This document shows positions 32,776 to 41,195 of a stretch of DNA of 50,031 bases, one piece after another. The notes below the pieces were generated by a model. That model was given only the letters and a program-made list of their open reading frames with translations. It ran no database searches and was not told the origin of the DNA. The translations under genes and the position numbers were made by a program. Every line of letters begins with the position of its first letter. Positions within the stretch are counted from its first letter, which is position 1. Origin of the DNA: Terriglobia bacterium (GTDB lineage Bacteria; Acidobacteriota; Terriglobia; Terriglobales; Acidobacteriaceae); contig JAIQEU010000023.1 of assembly GCA_020073665.1 (NCBI GenBank), forward strand, positions 1 through 50,031, given 5' to 3'.

Positions 32776-34278
32776 TCACTCCATTTCGAACGCCACAAAG
32801 CGATAGACTCCTTCCCGCTCCACTTCGAGCACGACAGGAGTGCCCACGCTGATCCGGTCCAGTTCGACGCGCAGATCGTCAGCACCCCTAACTGTGTTGC
32901 CATTTACCGAACGGATGACGTCGCCAATCTGTAAATCTGCGTCGACTCGTGGTGCATAATCCACCCGGGCAACGACGATGGCTCCGGTTGCGGAACGCAG
33001 GGCGGGAAGATACTCGGCGTTGGTCTGATTCAGATCGAGCAGGAAGACCCCTAGCGGTCCGGCCAGATTCTTCTGGGGATCGACCAGATCGGCGAGGTCA
33101 TCAACCTTCCTGGGCGTTTCCACAAGCGGAATCGAGAGTGTGAGGGCCTTGTCGCCGCGCAAGACATTCATCTGCAGAGGGCGATCGCGATCGTGCAAAT
33201 ACAGCCAGGCGACGTAACTTGGCACCGTGTCAATCACATGCTCATCAATGGTCAGTACGATGTCGCTGGTTTTGAGGCCAGCCGCAGCAGCGGCCCCTTC
33301 CGGAATCACGTCCGAGATAATGACACCCCAGTCCCGCGCGAGCTTGAGGCCAGCGGCCAGGTTCGGTGTAATTGTTTGGGGGTTTGCGCCGATGGAAACG
33401 CGGCGAACGTGGCCGTACCTTCTGAATTCCTGATACGCAAACCTCACGGTTGGCTCGGGGATAGCGAAGCCCAACCCTTCACTACCCCCTCCTTCGGTAA
33501 GAATGAAGGTATTGATTCCGACCAGATTTCCCTCCCGGTCGACTAGAGCTCCTCCGCTGTTGCCCGAGTTGATCGGCGCATCGGTCTGCACGTACAGGAG
33601 TGGGTGGTCGACATCGATTTGCCGCCCCACGGCGCTCACGATCCCACCCGTGACGGTGTGCTCCAGACCCTCAGGAGAGCCGACCGCCAACACGGTCTGT
33701 CCCAGCCGGACACGGTATTCCGGGTTTAGTGGCAAATACGGAAGGCCCTTCTCTTCAATCTTGATCAGCGCCAGATCGAGCTGTTTATTGGTTCCCAGCA
33801 GTCTGGCATCAAAGACGCGTTGCTGTCGGAGCAAGTGGATGTTGCCGATGTCGAATTCAGAAAGAATCGGCGCGATGATGACCCGGATCCGCTGCGCGCC
33901 CGCGACTACGTGGGCATTAGTCATGATGTAGCCTTCGGGATCTACAATGACGCCCGATCCGAGTGCGCGCTGCCGCTCAATAACCGCCGTCCCCTTGCGG
34001 CCATCGGATTTCTCGCGCGGTCCGAATCCGCTGATCTCAATTTGCACTACCGCCGGCAAAACGCGCTCGGCCACAGCATCCAGGGCATCGTCGTATTCAT
34101 GTAAGACCTGGGTTCGTCGGGTCTGCGGATTCATCCCTGAAACTTCATTTCGATTGCGCGGAGGTGGCGAGCTAGTTTGTGCAGCAACCTTGGCGGTCCA
34201 GCTTGCGAAAAGCAATAGGATTGCTCCACAGCAGGCGAATGAATTCCGGGTCAACCGTGTTTTCTTGTTGATTGCCAT
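32776..34278 (-). CDS. HtrA/DegP-type periplasmic serine protease with PDZ domains
   Basis: Trypsin-fold protease of 500 residues. The ATG at 34278 is preferred for its GAGGTG site. Signal peptide, then the catalytic triad: His123 (TNAHVV), Asp168 (LDLALI), Ser241 (GNSGG). Two PDZ domains follow at about 280-360 and 400-490, though the first is diverged. It would cut or chaperone damaged proteins in the periplasm. Its position inside module B, between DUF3313 and the barrel-DUF4136 gene, suggests it helps fold or clear the exported proteins of the block. No counterpart exists in module A. Confidence 0.9.
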   Translation of the reverse strand: MAINKKTRLTRNSFACCGAILLLFASWTAKVAAQTSSPPPRNRNEVSGMNPQTRRTQVLHEYDDALDAVAERVLPAVVQIEISGFGPREKSDGRKGTAVIERQRALGSGVIVDPEGYIMTNAHVVAGAQRIRVIIAPILSEFDIGNIHLLRQQRVFDARLLGTNKQLDLALIKIEEKGLPYLPLNPEYRVRLGQTVLAVGSPEGLEHTVTGGIVSAVGRQIDVDHPLLYVQTDAPINSGNSGGALVDREGNLVGINTFILTEGGGSEGLGFAIPEPTVRFAYQEFRRYGHVRRVSIGANPQTITPNLAAGLKLARDWGVIISDVIPEGAAAAAGLKTSDIVLTIDEHVIDTVPSYVAWLYLHDRDRPLQMNVLRGDKALTLSIPLVETPRKVDDLADLVDPQKNLAGPLGVFLLDLNQTNAEYLPALRSATGAIVVARVDYAPRVDADLQIGDVIRSVNGNTVRGADDLRVELDRISVGTPVVLEVEREGVYRFVAFEME

Positions 34279-34325
34279 AGTTGCACCTCGAATGCTGTGC
34301 AATCTGTTTCAGGCCTCCGTTCCCG

Positions 34326-35312
34326 CTACTTCTTGGGCTGAGGCGGGTAGTTCTTAAACAGCTTGGCCATTGCTTTTTGCAGATTCTTGTAGTTCTTGTC
34401 CGGATCCTTCTTCGGGTCGAGCGTCTTGGTGGCGTCGCCGCGCCATACCAGTTGCTTTCGGGCAGGATCATACATGTCGATAACCAGCTTCCCGACCGCA
34501 ATGGTGCTGGTTTCGGCCTGCGCCATGCCGCCCATCCAGCGCGGACCCGTGCCCCACACATTCACACTCTTCTCCTCGTTCACGGCCGCTTGGTACCCGA
34601 CGTAAAGGTCGGCGTCCTTGTCGACTCTGGTGAGGCCCTTCTGTGCAAGTTGTTCATCGACGGTCCGCTTAATGTTTTGATCCATCAGTTGGTCTGTCAC
34701 TGTGCCGCCTCGTATGTCCACCCATTGATAGGTCTTGTAGACGGCAAAGTTCGCAGCACGGTTCCTCTTCTGCGTCAAAACCAACGCCGTGGGCCCAATG
34801 CCTAACTTCCCCACACCAAGGAACTTGTCCGAAGCCGTGGGGATGAGAAAGATGGATCCAACTCCCCAGATGAAGGGCCTCGGATTGGCAGGTGAGAGAA
34901 TCAGGCTTTGCTGGATGTCGCCGGTGCCGGTCTGGCTCGTGGGGCCGGTCACGTTGCTCTGATGAATGAACGGAACAATCGAGCGCGAAATCAGGTTCCA
35001 GTTTTGGTTGAGCGTAATTGGAATCACCGGCTGAAAGTTATTGGTGTAGCGGACCCCGTCTTCGCTCGGACCCATGCCGGCATCAAAGTTGCTCTGAAAG
35101 GGGACGCTGATCATCGCAGCGACCGGGTTGGAAAGCTTCTTCGCCAACTCGGCCGAGTTCGCTTCCTCCGGCGGCGGCGCTGCCGTTGCTGGCCCCGTCG
35201 CATTCGTGCCGACCTGCGTGAATGCTGTCGAGAGCCAGACAAGAATGAAGCCGACTAGAAGTGCGGCTCGTATCGCCGTCACACTTTTTCTGCCTTTCGG
35301 CCTGCTCGTCAT
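34326..35312 (-). CDS. Chimeric protein: transporter-like barrel N-terminus joined to DUF4136
   Basis: A 328-residue protein that looks like two genes joined. Residues 1-180 have a signal peptide (about 1-33) and an outer-membrane barrel-like stretch of the neuromedin-U/transporter type (MISVPFQSNF, YTNNFQPVIPITLN, GDIQQSLILSP, GKLGIGPTALVLTQK). Around residue 183 it switches in frame to a DUF4136 domain: NFAVYKTYQWVDI, DEQLAQKGLTRV, DADLYVGYQ, FDPARKQLVWRGDATKTL. The DUF4136 half matches the stand-alone protein at 11811-12335 almost to the end. The barrel half is shorter than usual for the family, so it may not form a channel. GAGGAGAG precedes the ATG. Confidence 0.75.
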   Translation of the reverse strand: MTSRPKGRKSVTAIRAALLVGFILVWLSTAFTQVGTNATGPATAAPPPEEANSAELAKKLSNPVAAMISVPFQSNFDAGMGPSEDGVRYTNNFQPVIPITLNQNWNLISRSIVPFIHQSNVTGPTSQTGTGDIQQSLILSPANPRPFIWGVGSIFLIPTASDKFLGVGKLGIGPTALVLTQKRNRAANFAVYKTYQWVDIRGGTVTDQLMDQNIKRTVDEQLAQKGLTRVDKDADLYVGYQAAVNEEKSVNVWGTGPRWMGGMAQAETSTIAVGKLVIDMYDPARKQLVWRGDATKTLDPKKDPDKNYKNLQKAMAKLFKNYPPQPKK

Positions 35313-35357
35313 AGCTCTCTCCTCGGGCTGCGCGAAATCCTCCGAAGTAAAAATCAG

Positions 35358-36314
35358 CTAAGGCCGTGATGAAGATCTTGGTATCCGCAGCGTCCAGGAA
35401 GCGCCGAATACGATCGTTGTTCCCTGGGAATGGGCGCGCGCCCGATATTCAGGTTCGTACTTAAAGAAGAGACTCAGACCCTTTGCCGGGACAATGAAGT
35501 TGCTCTGAAAACCGACGGCATGAACCGAGTAATAGGGAACCAGGCTGGCGGGAACACCCGGGCCAACCGTGCCTCCGTTCGCGCTCACTTGCCATTGGTC
35601 GTACCCGATCAAGCCAAGCTGCAGAAGTTTTTTCATTTGCTTGTCGAGCGGGAGGATTTGTCCAAATCCCCACTCTGTGGTGAAAGCCTGGCCGGGCGTG
35701 ACGTTGCTGCCGGTTTTCTGGCCATGGAACTCCCAATCGGTCGTGAGATTCAGAGACGTTCCCTTGTTCTTCGTCAGGTACGCCGTGGTACCGGTCACAA
35801 AGTGGTGTCCCCAGTATCCCGAGCCAACGTTGTCGGTAGCTCCGGGGGTATAGCGACCCACAGGAGCCATGAAAGCGTAAGCGACGTAAGTGTCGGCTCT
35901 CCGGAGATGCCAGCCCAGGGTCGCAGGCTGTAGCCAGACATCAGCCAGTCCGTGTCCTCCGGCACTGACCCCGAATTGGGGCACCGTCAAGGAACCGTTT
36001 GCGGTTGGCACGTCCGCGAGCAATGCGAAGTGACCACCGAGAAACTCGAAGTTCGGAACAAAAAAGAAGTTATTCTCGATCGCCCAGAATCCGTAATTCC
36101 CCTGCACTGGGATGGAGTGCCCATTGGAATCCTTCATCGAATCCGCAGAGTAATGGATTGTAAGGTTGGCGTAGGTAAACCCGGGTTCGGGGAGTACTCC
36201 GGCATTCAGACCAGACTGTCCGGGCAGCCATTGACCCTTCTGTTGCGCCAACCCATATGGAATCAGGACGAGCATAATGACGATGAAAAGTGACAGCCTT
36301 GCTGTTTGCACCAC
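35358..36314 (-). CDS. Outer-membrane transporter-like barrel (phenol/MetA-pathway family)
   Basis: Protein of about 318 residues; the start is one of two adjacent GTGs at 36314 or 36311, behind AAAGGAGG. Signal peptide ends near GLAQQ. The rest is beta-rich, with aromatic-glycine repeats (GFTYANLTIHYSAD, FLGGHFALLADVP, YWGHHFVTGTTAYLT, FGASWTLRI end) typical of the PF13557 family of putative phenol-degradation meta-pathway outer-membrane proteins. It resembles the first half of the chimera next to it only in type. May admit aromatic compounds or sulfate esters, which would fit the sulfatase, but that is inference. Confidence 0.75.
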   Translation of the reverse strand: MVQTARLSLFIVIMLVLIPYGLAQQKGQWLPGQSGLNAGVLPEPGFTYANLTIHYSADSMKDSNGHSIPVQGNYGFWAIENNFFFVPNFEFLGGHFALLADVPTANGSLTVPQFGVSAGGHGLADVWLQPATLGWHLRRADTYVAYAFMAPVGRYTPGATDNVGSGYWGHHFVTGTTAYLTKNKGTSLNLTTDWEFHGQKTGSNVTPGQAFTTEWGFGQILPLDKQMKKLLQLGLIGYDQWQVSANGGTVGPGVPASLVPYYSVHAVGFQSNFIVPAKGLSLFFKYEPEYRARAHSQGTTIVFGASWTLRIPRSSSRP

Positions 36315-36409
36315 GTGTGGCCTCCTTTCCTCCTGCAATGGGGAGCGGGTCAGCAGGCCCGCTCTGTCATGCCGATTACGCCAACTCCAGACTTGCGTCA
36401 TATCCACTC

Positions 36410-36754
36410 CTATTCGGTGTGCTCTGCGGCCAAGCCGCCTGCCTCGATCACTTGCACCAAGCTGTCCATCGTCAGGGGGCGTACTGGTTTGCTGGACAAG
36501 ACCAACAGTTCGTCGCTGTTCAGGTCGACACCAATCAACAAGAGGCCCGGATACCGCCGTAACAGAGAAATTGCCTCTGACTGTGCCGTTGATAAGTCGA
36601 CAATTGCGACATCTGGGCGAAGGTCACGTAATCGGCGGACAGCGTCAGGCAAGTGGGGGTCGATCCGCACCACCGCCACTCCCGAGCGGCCCTCCAAAGT
36701 TGCCCCAATACTGGAGACCACCACTGAGTTTGTGCACAACGCTATCGTTCGCAT
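36410..36754 (-). CDS. Receiver-like (CheY-fold) small protein
   Basis: Protein of 114 residues beginning RTIALCTNSVVVSSIG. It follows the alternate alpha/beta pattern of receiver domains: RPDVAIVDLS places an Asp in the phosphorylation position and YPGLLLIGVDL forms the next strand, but the usual N-terminal acidic pair and a C-terminal output domain are missing. It lies upstream of the barrel gene and shares its strand. A strong terminator-like hairpin separates it from the response regulator. Possibly a pseudo-receiver that modulates the kinase; tentative. Confidence 0.55.
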   Translation of the reverse strand: MRTIALCTNSVVVSSIGATLEGRSGVAVVRIDPHLPDAVRRLRDLRPDVAIVDLSTAQSEAISLLRRYPGLLLIGVDLNSDELLVLSSKPVRPLTMDSLVQVIEAGGLAAEHTE

Positions 36755-36816
36755 ATCGCCCTTCTATCAGCAGAGAGGGCGGCCGGAATATGTGCTTGAA
36801 GGTCAGTCAGAGACAA

Positions 36817-36846
36817 AAAAAGTGCAGTCCAAGGACTGCACTTTTT
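36817..36846. terminator. Strong bidirectional hairpin with A and T tails
   Basis: AAAAAGTGCAGTCC (36817-36830) and GGACTGCACTTTTT (36833-36846) form a perfect 14-pair stem around two bases. The A and T runs give intrinsic terminators on either strand. It stands between the response regulator and the receiver-like gene, both on the minus strand, and should stop kinase-regulator transcripts from running on. Confidence 0.75.
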
Positions 36847-36959
36847 GCCGGGTAGGGCCTGCGACTGTACTTCGTTATCCTGCCACCTAGCTGTGGAGTG
36901 GAGAAGATCGACACGGAAAGCGGGATTGCCTTGGTGTCATTCGATGCCAGGGTTGGCGA

Positions 36960-37601
36960 TCACTTGATCAATCCCTCGCGGCGGGCATACTCGACTACCT
37001 CTGTGCGATTCTGAGCATGCAAGCGCGCGAGGATCTCTCCCATGTGGTACTTGATGGTTCGTTCGGCAAGACATAACTGTGCGCCGACTTCTTTGTAGGT
37101 CAGGCCTTGAGCGACTAGGGTAAGAACCTGGATCTCCCGCGGCGAGATGATCGCGTGTTCTTTTTCGAATTTCTCAACCGCTTCCGATTGACGCCCAAAC
37201 TCGTGGAGTATGCGCGTGGCGAGACCGGGCGAGAGTGCGGCCTCGCCATGCGCCAATTCTTGCAGTAATGAGAAAAATTCCTCCGTGTCCTGAGTCTTTA
37301 GCAAATAACCACACGCGCCGCTCTTGATAGCCTCAAACAAGTCCTCATCGTCTGCGGACATTGTAAGCATCACCACTTTGACGTCGGGAAGCTTGTTCTT
37401 GATCAGTCGCATCGCCTCCACTCCGTTGAGCTTCGGCATGCGGATGTCCATCAGAATCACTTCCGGGCGCAGTGCACAGGCCTTGTCCACGGCTTCCAGT
37501 CCGTCATGCGCCGTGCCCAGTACTTCAATCCCATGCGCACGGAGCAAGTTTCGCAATCCGTCAACGAATAGGGGATGGTCGTCAACTAGCATTACTTTCA
37601 T
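36960..37601 (-). CDS. NarL/FixJ-type response regulator
   Basis: Two-domain regulator of 213 residues. Receiver: acidic pair at VDDHP (7-8), phospho-acceptor Asp52 in VILMDIRMP, Lys in YLLKTQDT. Output: LuxR HTH (about 150-210: LTLVAQGLTYKEVGAQLCLAERTIKYHMGEI). Its start overlaps the end of the kinase gene by 20 bases, so the two are translationally coupled and form a two-component system. The target is unknown; the likely candidate is the adjacent sulfatase block. Confidence 0.93.
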   Translation of the reverse strand: MKVMLVDDHPLFVDGLRNLLRAHGIEVLGTAHDGLEAVDKACALRPEVILMDIRMPKLNGVEAMRLIKNKLPDVKVVMLTMSADDEDLFEAIKSGACGYLLKTQDTEEFFSLLQELAHGEAALSPGLATRILHEFGRQSEAVEKFEKEHAIISPREIQVLTLVAQGLTYKEVGAQLCLAERTIKYHMGEILARLHAQNRTEVVEYARREGLIK

Positions 37602-39303
37602 ACCAACTCCCTTCTAGAGGAACGCTGATGATGACCTGCGTGCCCTTGCCAGGTGCGGACAGAATCTTCACGCTACCACCTACTTCTGCCGCTCGCTCTT
37701 GCATAAAATGCAATCCGAACTTCTCTCCACCCTTGACTTGCATAAGTGCCGGGTCGAATCCCGTGCCATCATCCTGCACGATCGCCTCGACATATCCGCC
37801 ATTGACGCAAAGGGTGATGCGGACCCCAGACGATTGCGCATGTTTTCTGACGTTCGTGAGCGCCTCTTGAATAATTCGCAGCAGTTGCGCCCGGACCATC
37901 GGTGTCAGGGATGCTTCTGTCAAGTCAGGTGACACCTTTAATTCCATGGCAATACCATAGGTTTCACGGAACCGGCGGAGATAACGTTCGAGCGCGGGTA
38001 AAAAGTCGGAATCCGATCCCGTTCCAGTTCGGGCGCCGAGGATGTACTCGCGTACATCGGCATGTGCATCCTGTGCCACCGCTGCCAACTGCTTCAAATA
38101 GCTGTCTGCCTGCGCGGATTGTTCCTGTGCCAGCAGCGCTCGAACAGCTTGCACTTGCATTTTCACGTATCCCAGCACTTGACCCAGACTGTCGTGCAGC
38201 TCCCGTCCAACCCGATCCCGTTCCTTTAACGTCGCCAACGCTCGCTGTTGTTCCATCAGTTGTTCTTGTACTCGTTCCTTCTCGGTAGTGTCGTGGAGCA
38301 GAATCAAATATCCGAGCTGAAAACCTCGCCGATGGTTCAGTGAGGAAGTGTATACCTCATAATGCCGGGTGTCTGTGCCGACCCCGATACTGATTTTCGA
38401 TGGCCCGATCGCCGGAACCGCGAGCCGAGTCAAGCCGGTGGATTCCGGCAGAATCTGAACCACTCCACCCCGTGCGGACTCCGCAGGCAGTCCCAGAATG
38501 TTTGCTGCCGCCGGATTCATGTCCACGATGTGCTGCTGTCGATCCAAAACCAAAACTCCCTCACGCATCTGCTCGATCATCGTTCCTCGAGCCACCACAA
38601 GCAGGTCAAACATGCCGAAGCGGAACAGTGCGAGGGCATACATTGCCAGGGTAAACGCCATCGCAATGGCGGTAGAATCCATGGGAGCAAAGGGGTTCTT
38701 GTGTACTGCCTCAAGCAAGAAAGTGATCCGTGTAGCGAGCTGACCGCAGAAACATACCGCGGCCGGCAAACGGTGCATGGGGGACCGCATAAATAGCCAG
38801 ATAGTGAAACCTGAGCTTATCGTCGCCAATGCGAAGCCATAGGCTGAGAACAGCCACCCCGCCCAGCCACGCACTGGGTGGACATATTCACCCGCGGAAA
38901 AGCCGGCCCAGACTGCATGATGGAAGTTATTGGTAACCGCCAGCAGGGCAAGCAGGAGAGGTGGAACTGCCAGCAAGGTAATATTGCGGCGGGTCAGCCA
39001 GCGGTTAAGGTTGGCATACTCCAGCAGGAAACACAGCTCCGCTGTCACCGCGGGCATCATCCATAGAATTTGGAACTTGGTCCAGAATATTTTGGTTGGC
39101 GTGTCGGCAGCGGCCATCAGGAATGCGGCTCCGATTGCGTAGGGCACATCCGCTACTACCATGAACACAAACTGAAACGCGCCGGGCACGGAACGCCGCC
39201 ACCAGGTATAGATAGCTAGGGCGGCGTAGAATGCCGCCGCCGCGAGCATCGGCCAGATATACGGGTTGTGGGCGTAGTGCCAGTGCATATCCCTATAGTT
39301 CAA
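37582..39303 (-). CDS. 7TM sensor histidine kinase (NarX/DesK-like, HisKA_3)
   Basis: Kinase of 573 residues with seven N-terminal membrane spans (about 10-230, HisKA_7TM type), a PAS domain (about 235-345: FDLLVVARGTMIEQMREGVLV and MNPAAANILGLPAE), phospho-acceptor His370 in ERDRVGRELHDSLGQ, then a HATPase with N box (IIQEALTNVRKHA) and G-type boxes (DDGTGFD, GLHFMQERA). No other sensor domain is evident, so the stimulus is probably detected in or near the membrane. Its first 150 residues are closely matched by the truncated module A sensor. Overlaps the regulator gene downstream. Confidence 0.93.
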   Translation of the reverse strand: MNYRDMHWHYAHNPYIWPMLAAAAFYAALAIYTWWRRSVPGAFQFVFMVVADVPYAIGAAFLMAAADTPTKIFWTKFQILWMMPAVTAELCFLLEYANLNRWLTRRNITLLAVPPLLLALLAVTNNFHHAVWAGFSAGEYVHPVRGWAGWLFSAYGFALATISSGFTIWLFMRSPMHRLPAAVCFCGQLATRITFLLEAVHKNPFAPMDSTAIAMAFTLAMYALALFRFGMFDLLVVARGTMIEQMREGVLVLDRQQHIVDMNPAAANILGLPAESARGGVVQILPESTGLTRLAVPAIGPSKISIGVGTDTRHYEVYTSSLNHRRGFQLGYLILLHDTTEKERVQEQLMEQQRALATLKERDRVGRELHDSLGQVLGYVKMQVQAVRALLAQEQSAQADSYLKQLAAVAQDAHADVREYILGARTGTGSDSDFLPALERYLRRFRETYGIAMELKVSPDLTEASLTPMVRAQLLRIIQEALTNVRKHAQSSGVRITLCVNGGYVEAIVQDDGTGFDPALMQVKGGEKFGLHFMQERAAEVGGSVKILSAPGKGTQVIISVPLEGSWYESNAS

Positions 39304-39352
39304 AAGCTGCCAATGTCTTTCTCACGAGAGCCTGTGAATGATGCGCCCCATC

Positions 39353-40073
39353 TCATCGCCGCTCCTCCCGGAAATACAAACTGAGTTTCAGACCGAAGGT
39401 TTCTATCTGTCGATTCGGCGTATACACCGTCTGGTTCTGGTGCTGGAAGTAAGGCTCTAGCTCAGCGTGCTTCCCAATAGGAAAGATTCCGCCTGCACTC
39501 GATGCGGTCGCACTCCATTTGTTGTAGTTGCTATCGTAAAATCCTTCGCCGCGGAGATAGGGCGAGAAGGAGTAGGACTTGACGGAAATGGATCGTTCCA
39601 GGGTCAGGCGGTTTCGATAGCGCCAGGAAAAATTCCCGGCAACGAAGCGAAGCTCGCCCCGATTCCGGTCGGTTAGCAGTACCCTTCCAGGCAATGGGAA
39701 GCGCGGACTTGCCTCGAAAACAAATCGATTCTCCGCGGCCTTACCCGCAGCGACAAGATAACGATATCCCATCGTCAACGTAAGGACGCGCGCTTTCGCC
39801 AGATCCGGTCGCTTTTCCGCAAACTTCCTCAGTTTCAGCAACGGCTTCACCGAAAGTTCCAGGCTGGGGCCGATCTCGGTCTGAGTGGGAGCTCCTTCCT
39901 CATGGACTCCGATCGGCCTGCAGCCAGAGCCGGGTGGTATTGGTTAGGCTTATATGGGCATCTGTCTCGGGCCAGAACTGAAGGATCTGTGCTGGCGCTA
40001 CTTGGGCGAAAATAGTAATGCCCACTCTAAGCACGACTGAGAGCACTCTTGCACCCAGGCTTCGGGGTCTCAT
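39353..40073 (-). pseudogene. DUF2490 family outer-membrane protein, frameshift near residue 60 (module B)
   Basis: From the ATG at 40073 a signal peptide and mature start read ...QILQFWPETDAHISLTNTTRLWLQADRSP and then stop, near 39903. In the frame next to it, EEGAPTQTEIGPSLELSV continues into the rest of the barrel (MKPLLKL, DRNRGELR, WRYRNRLTLERSI, NKWSATASSAGG, LKLSLYF). One extra base near 39898-39905 explains the break. The module A copy has its frameshift elsewhere (near 2630), so the two breaks arose independently or are both base-calling faults. Lies 50 bases upstream of the kinase gene. Confidence 0.72.
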
Positions 40074-41195
40074 ACCCCCTCACTTGCTCAGTTACGACCA
40101 CCTGCCCTGGTGGCCAACTCCATGGAGTCAGATCTCTTCGCAGTATGGCGATGGAAGCTAGATTCGCATTTAACGTCTGGTTCTTGGCGTTTCCTCTCGA
40201 TTCCGAGAATTGAACTCAATTGGTTTGGCTTTGCGCCGTGGCAGACGGTTTCTGCGCTGACGGTCAAGGCCGCACTTAACGTAGTGCATAGGCTTCCCTT
40301 GCGATTTGCATACTCTATAACATTCTCGTTCCATCGCAATTCGTGCATCAGTGACTAGAGTCACGATTCCATGTGACGCACTGGGAGATCGTCCAAGGAT
40401 CAGCACGTGTGCCGATCCAAGGTTGTCGCAAGAGGGATTCACCCCCAGAATCAACAACGGTGAGATGCCAATCTTGGATTGTCCCAGCAGAGGGGTTCAC
40501 CCCACAGAGGTGTGCCGCAGAATGTGCCGTACGCTCCGAGCCGGTATGCGCCAATACGAGCTTTTTCGCTACATCGACAGAGTGCTTCCGTGCTGGCTAG
40601 ATTGTGGGCAAGTGATTGATTCAGAAGTGCGATTGCTATGACCGTGCTGATGAGTGTGCGTTAACTCTTAATCAGTAGACCTGAACTTGCCCAAGCATTT
40701 TCGGTACAAGCAGAGCCCACAGATTACGAGTCACTTCTGCTCTAGGATTTCCTAGTAAAACCTCTGCCGAAATCACCCCAGATCACCCGAAATCGTCCGA
40801 AGCTGTTTTTGGTCTAACGCGGGAAGATAGTGGGCAAACCCGCATCAATATTGCACTTTGCCAATATTGGTGTTATTTTCACGATGCCCTTGAGAACGGT
40901 GGGAATAGATTCCCCCTCCCGGCACCAGCCTTAACTCTAGCCGCTCCAACCACTTTACCGCACCTTGGATCTGCGAACTGCGATTCTTCGAGAGGGGCCG
41001 AAAAAGGGGCTGAACTCGAGCCCTTCAGCACGGGATTATGCCCCTCGCCGGGGATGAGGAGTATCATGGCGATGTTACGCCAATCTGTCAGGACTCACTG
41101 AGCAGCGACCTGCGAGGGCGACCCTATCAATAGCCGATTGATTTCACGGGTCTAAGTGAACACCGACCAACTGACCACTAGCCACTGACCACCAC
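40074..41195. other. Long intergenic region with repeats and a tRNA-end-like sequence
   Basis: Over 1 kb without a credible gene. It includes two imperfect copies, about 55 bases apart, of a segment with CCAAGGTTGTC/CCAATCTTGGATTGTC and a shared G-G-x-TTCACCCC (about 40400-40510), and the 19-base repeat at 40911-40929. I see no tRNA structure around that repeat. Confidence 0.45.
40911..40929 (+). repeat. 19-base direct repeat resembling a tRNA 3' end, copy 2
   Basis: Identical to 14682-14700 and in the same orientation, 26.2 kb away. Bases to either side differ from copy 1. Unlike copy 1, no GCCGGGA partner is found upstream, so this copy is a lone 3' end. Confidence 0.6.

Noticed and set aside
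40400-40510. CRISPR-like repeat pair with TTCACCCC
   Set aside because: Only two imperfect copies and no regular spacing; not an array.
14682-40929. Calling 14.7-40.9 kb an integrated mobile island
   Set aside because: Only a 19-base repeat supports it; no integrase between the repeats and no intact tRNA at either end. Kept as a finding only.
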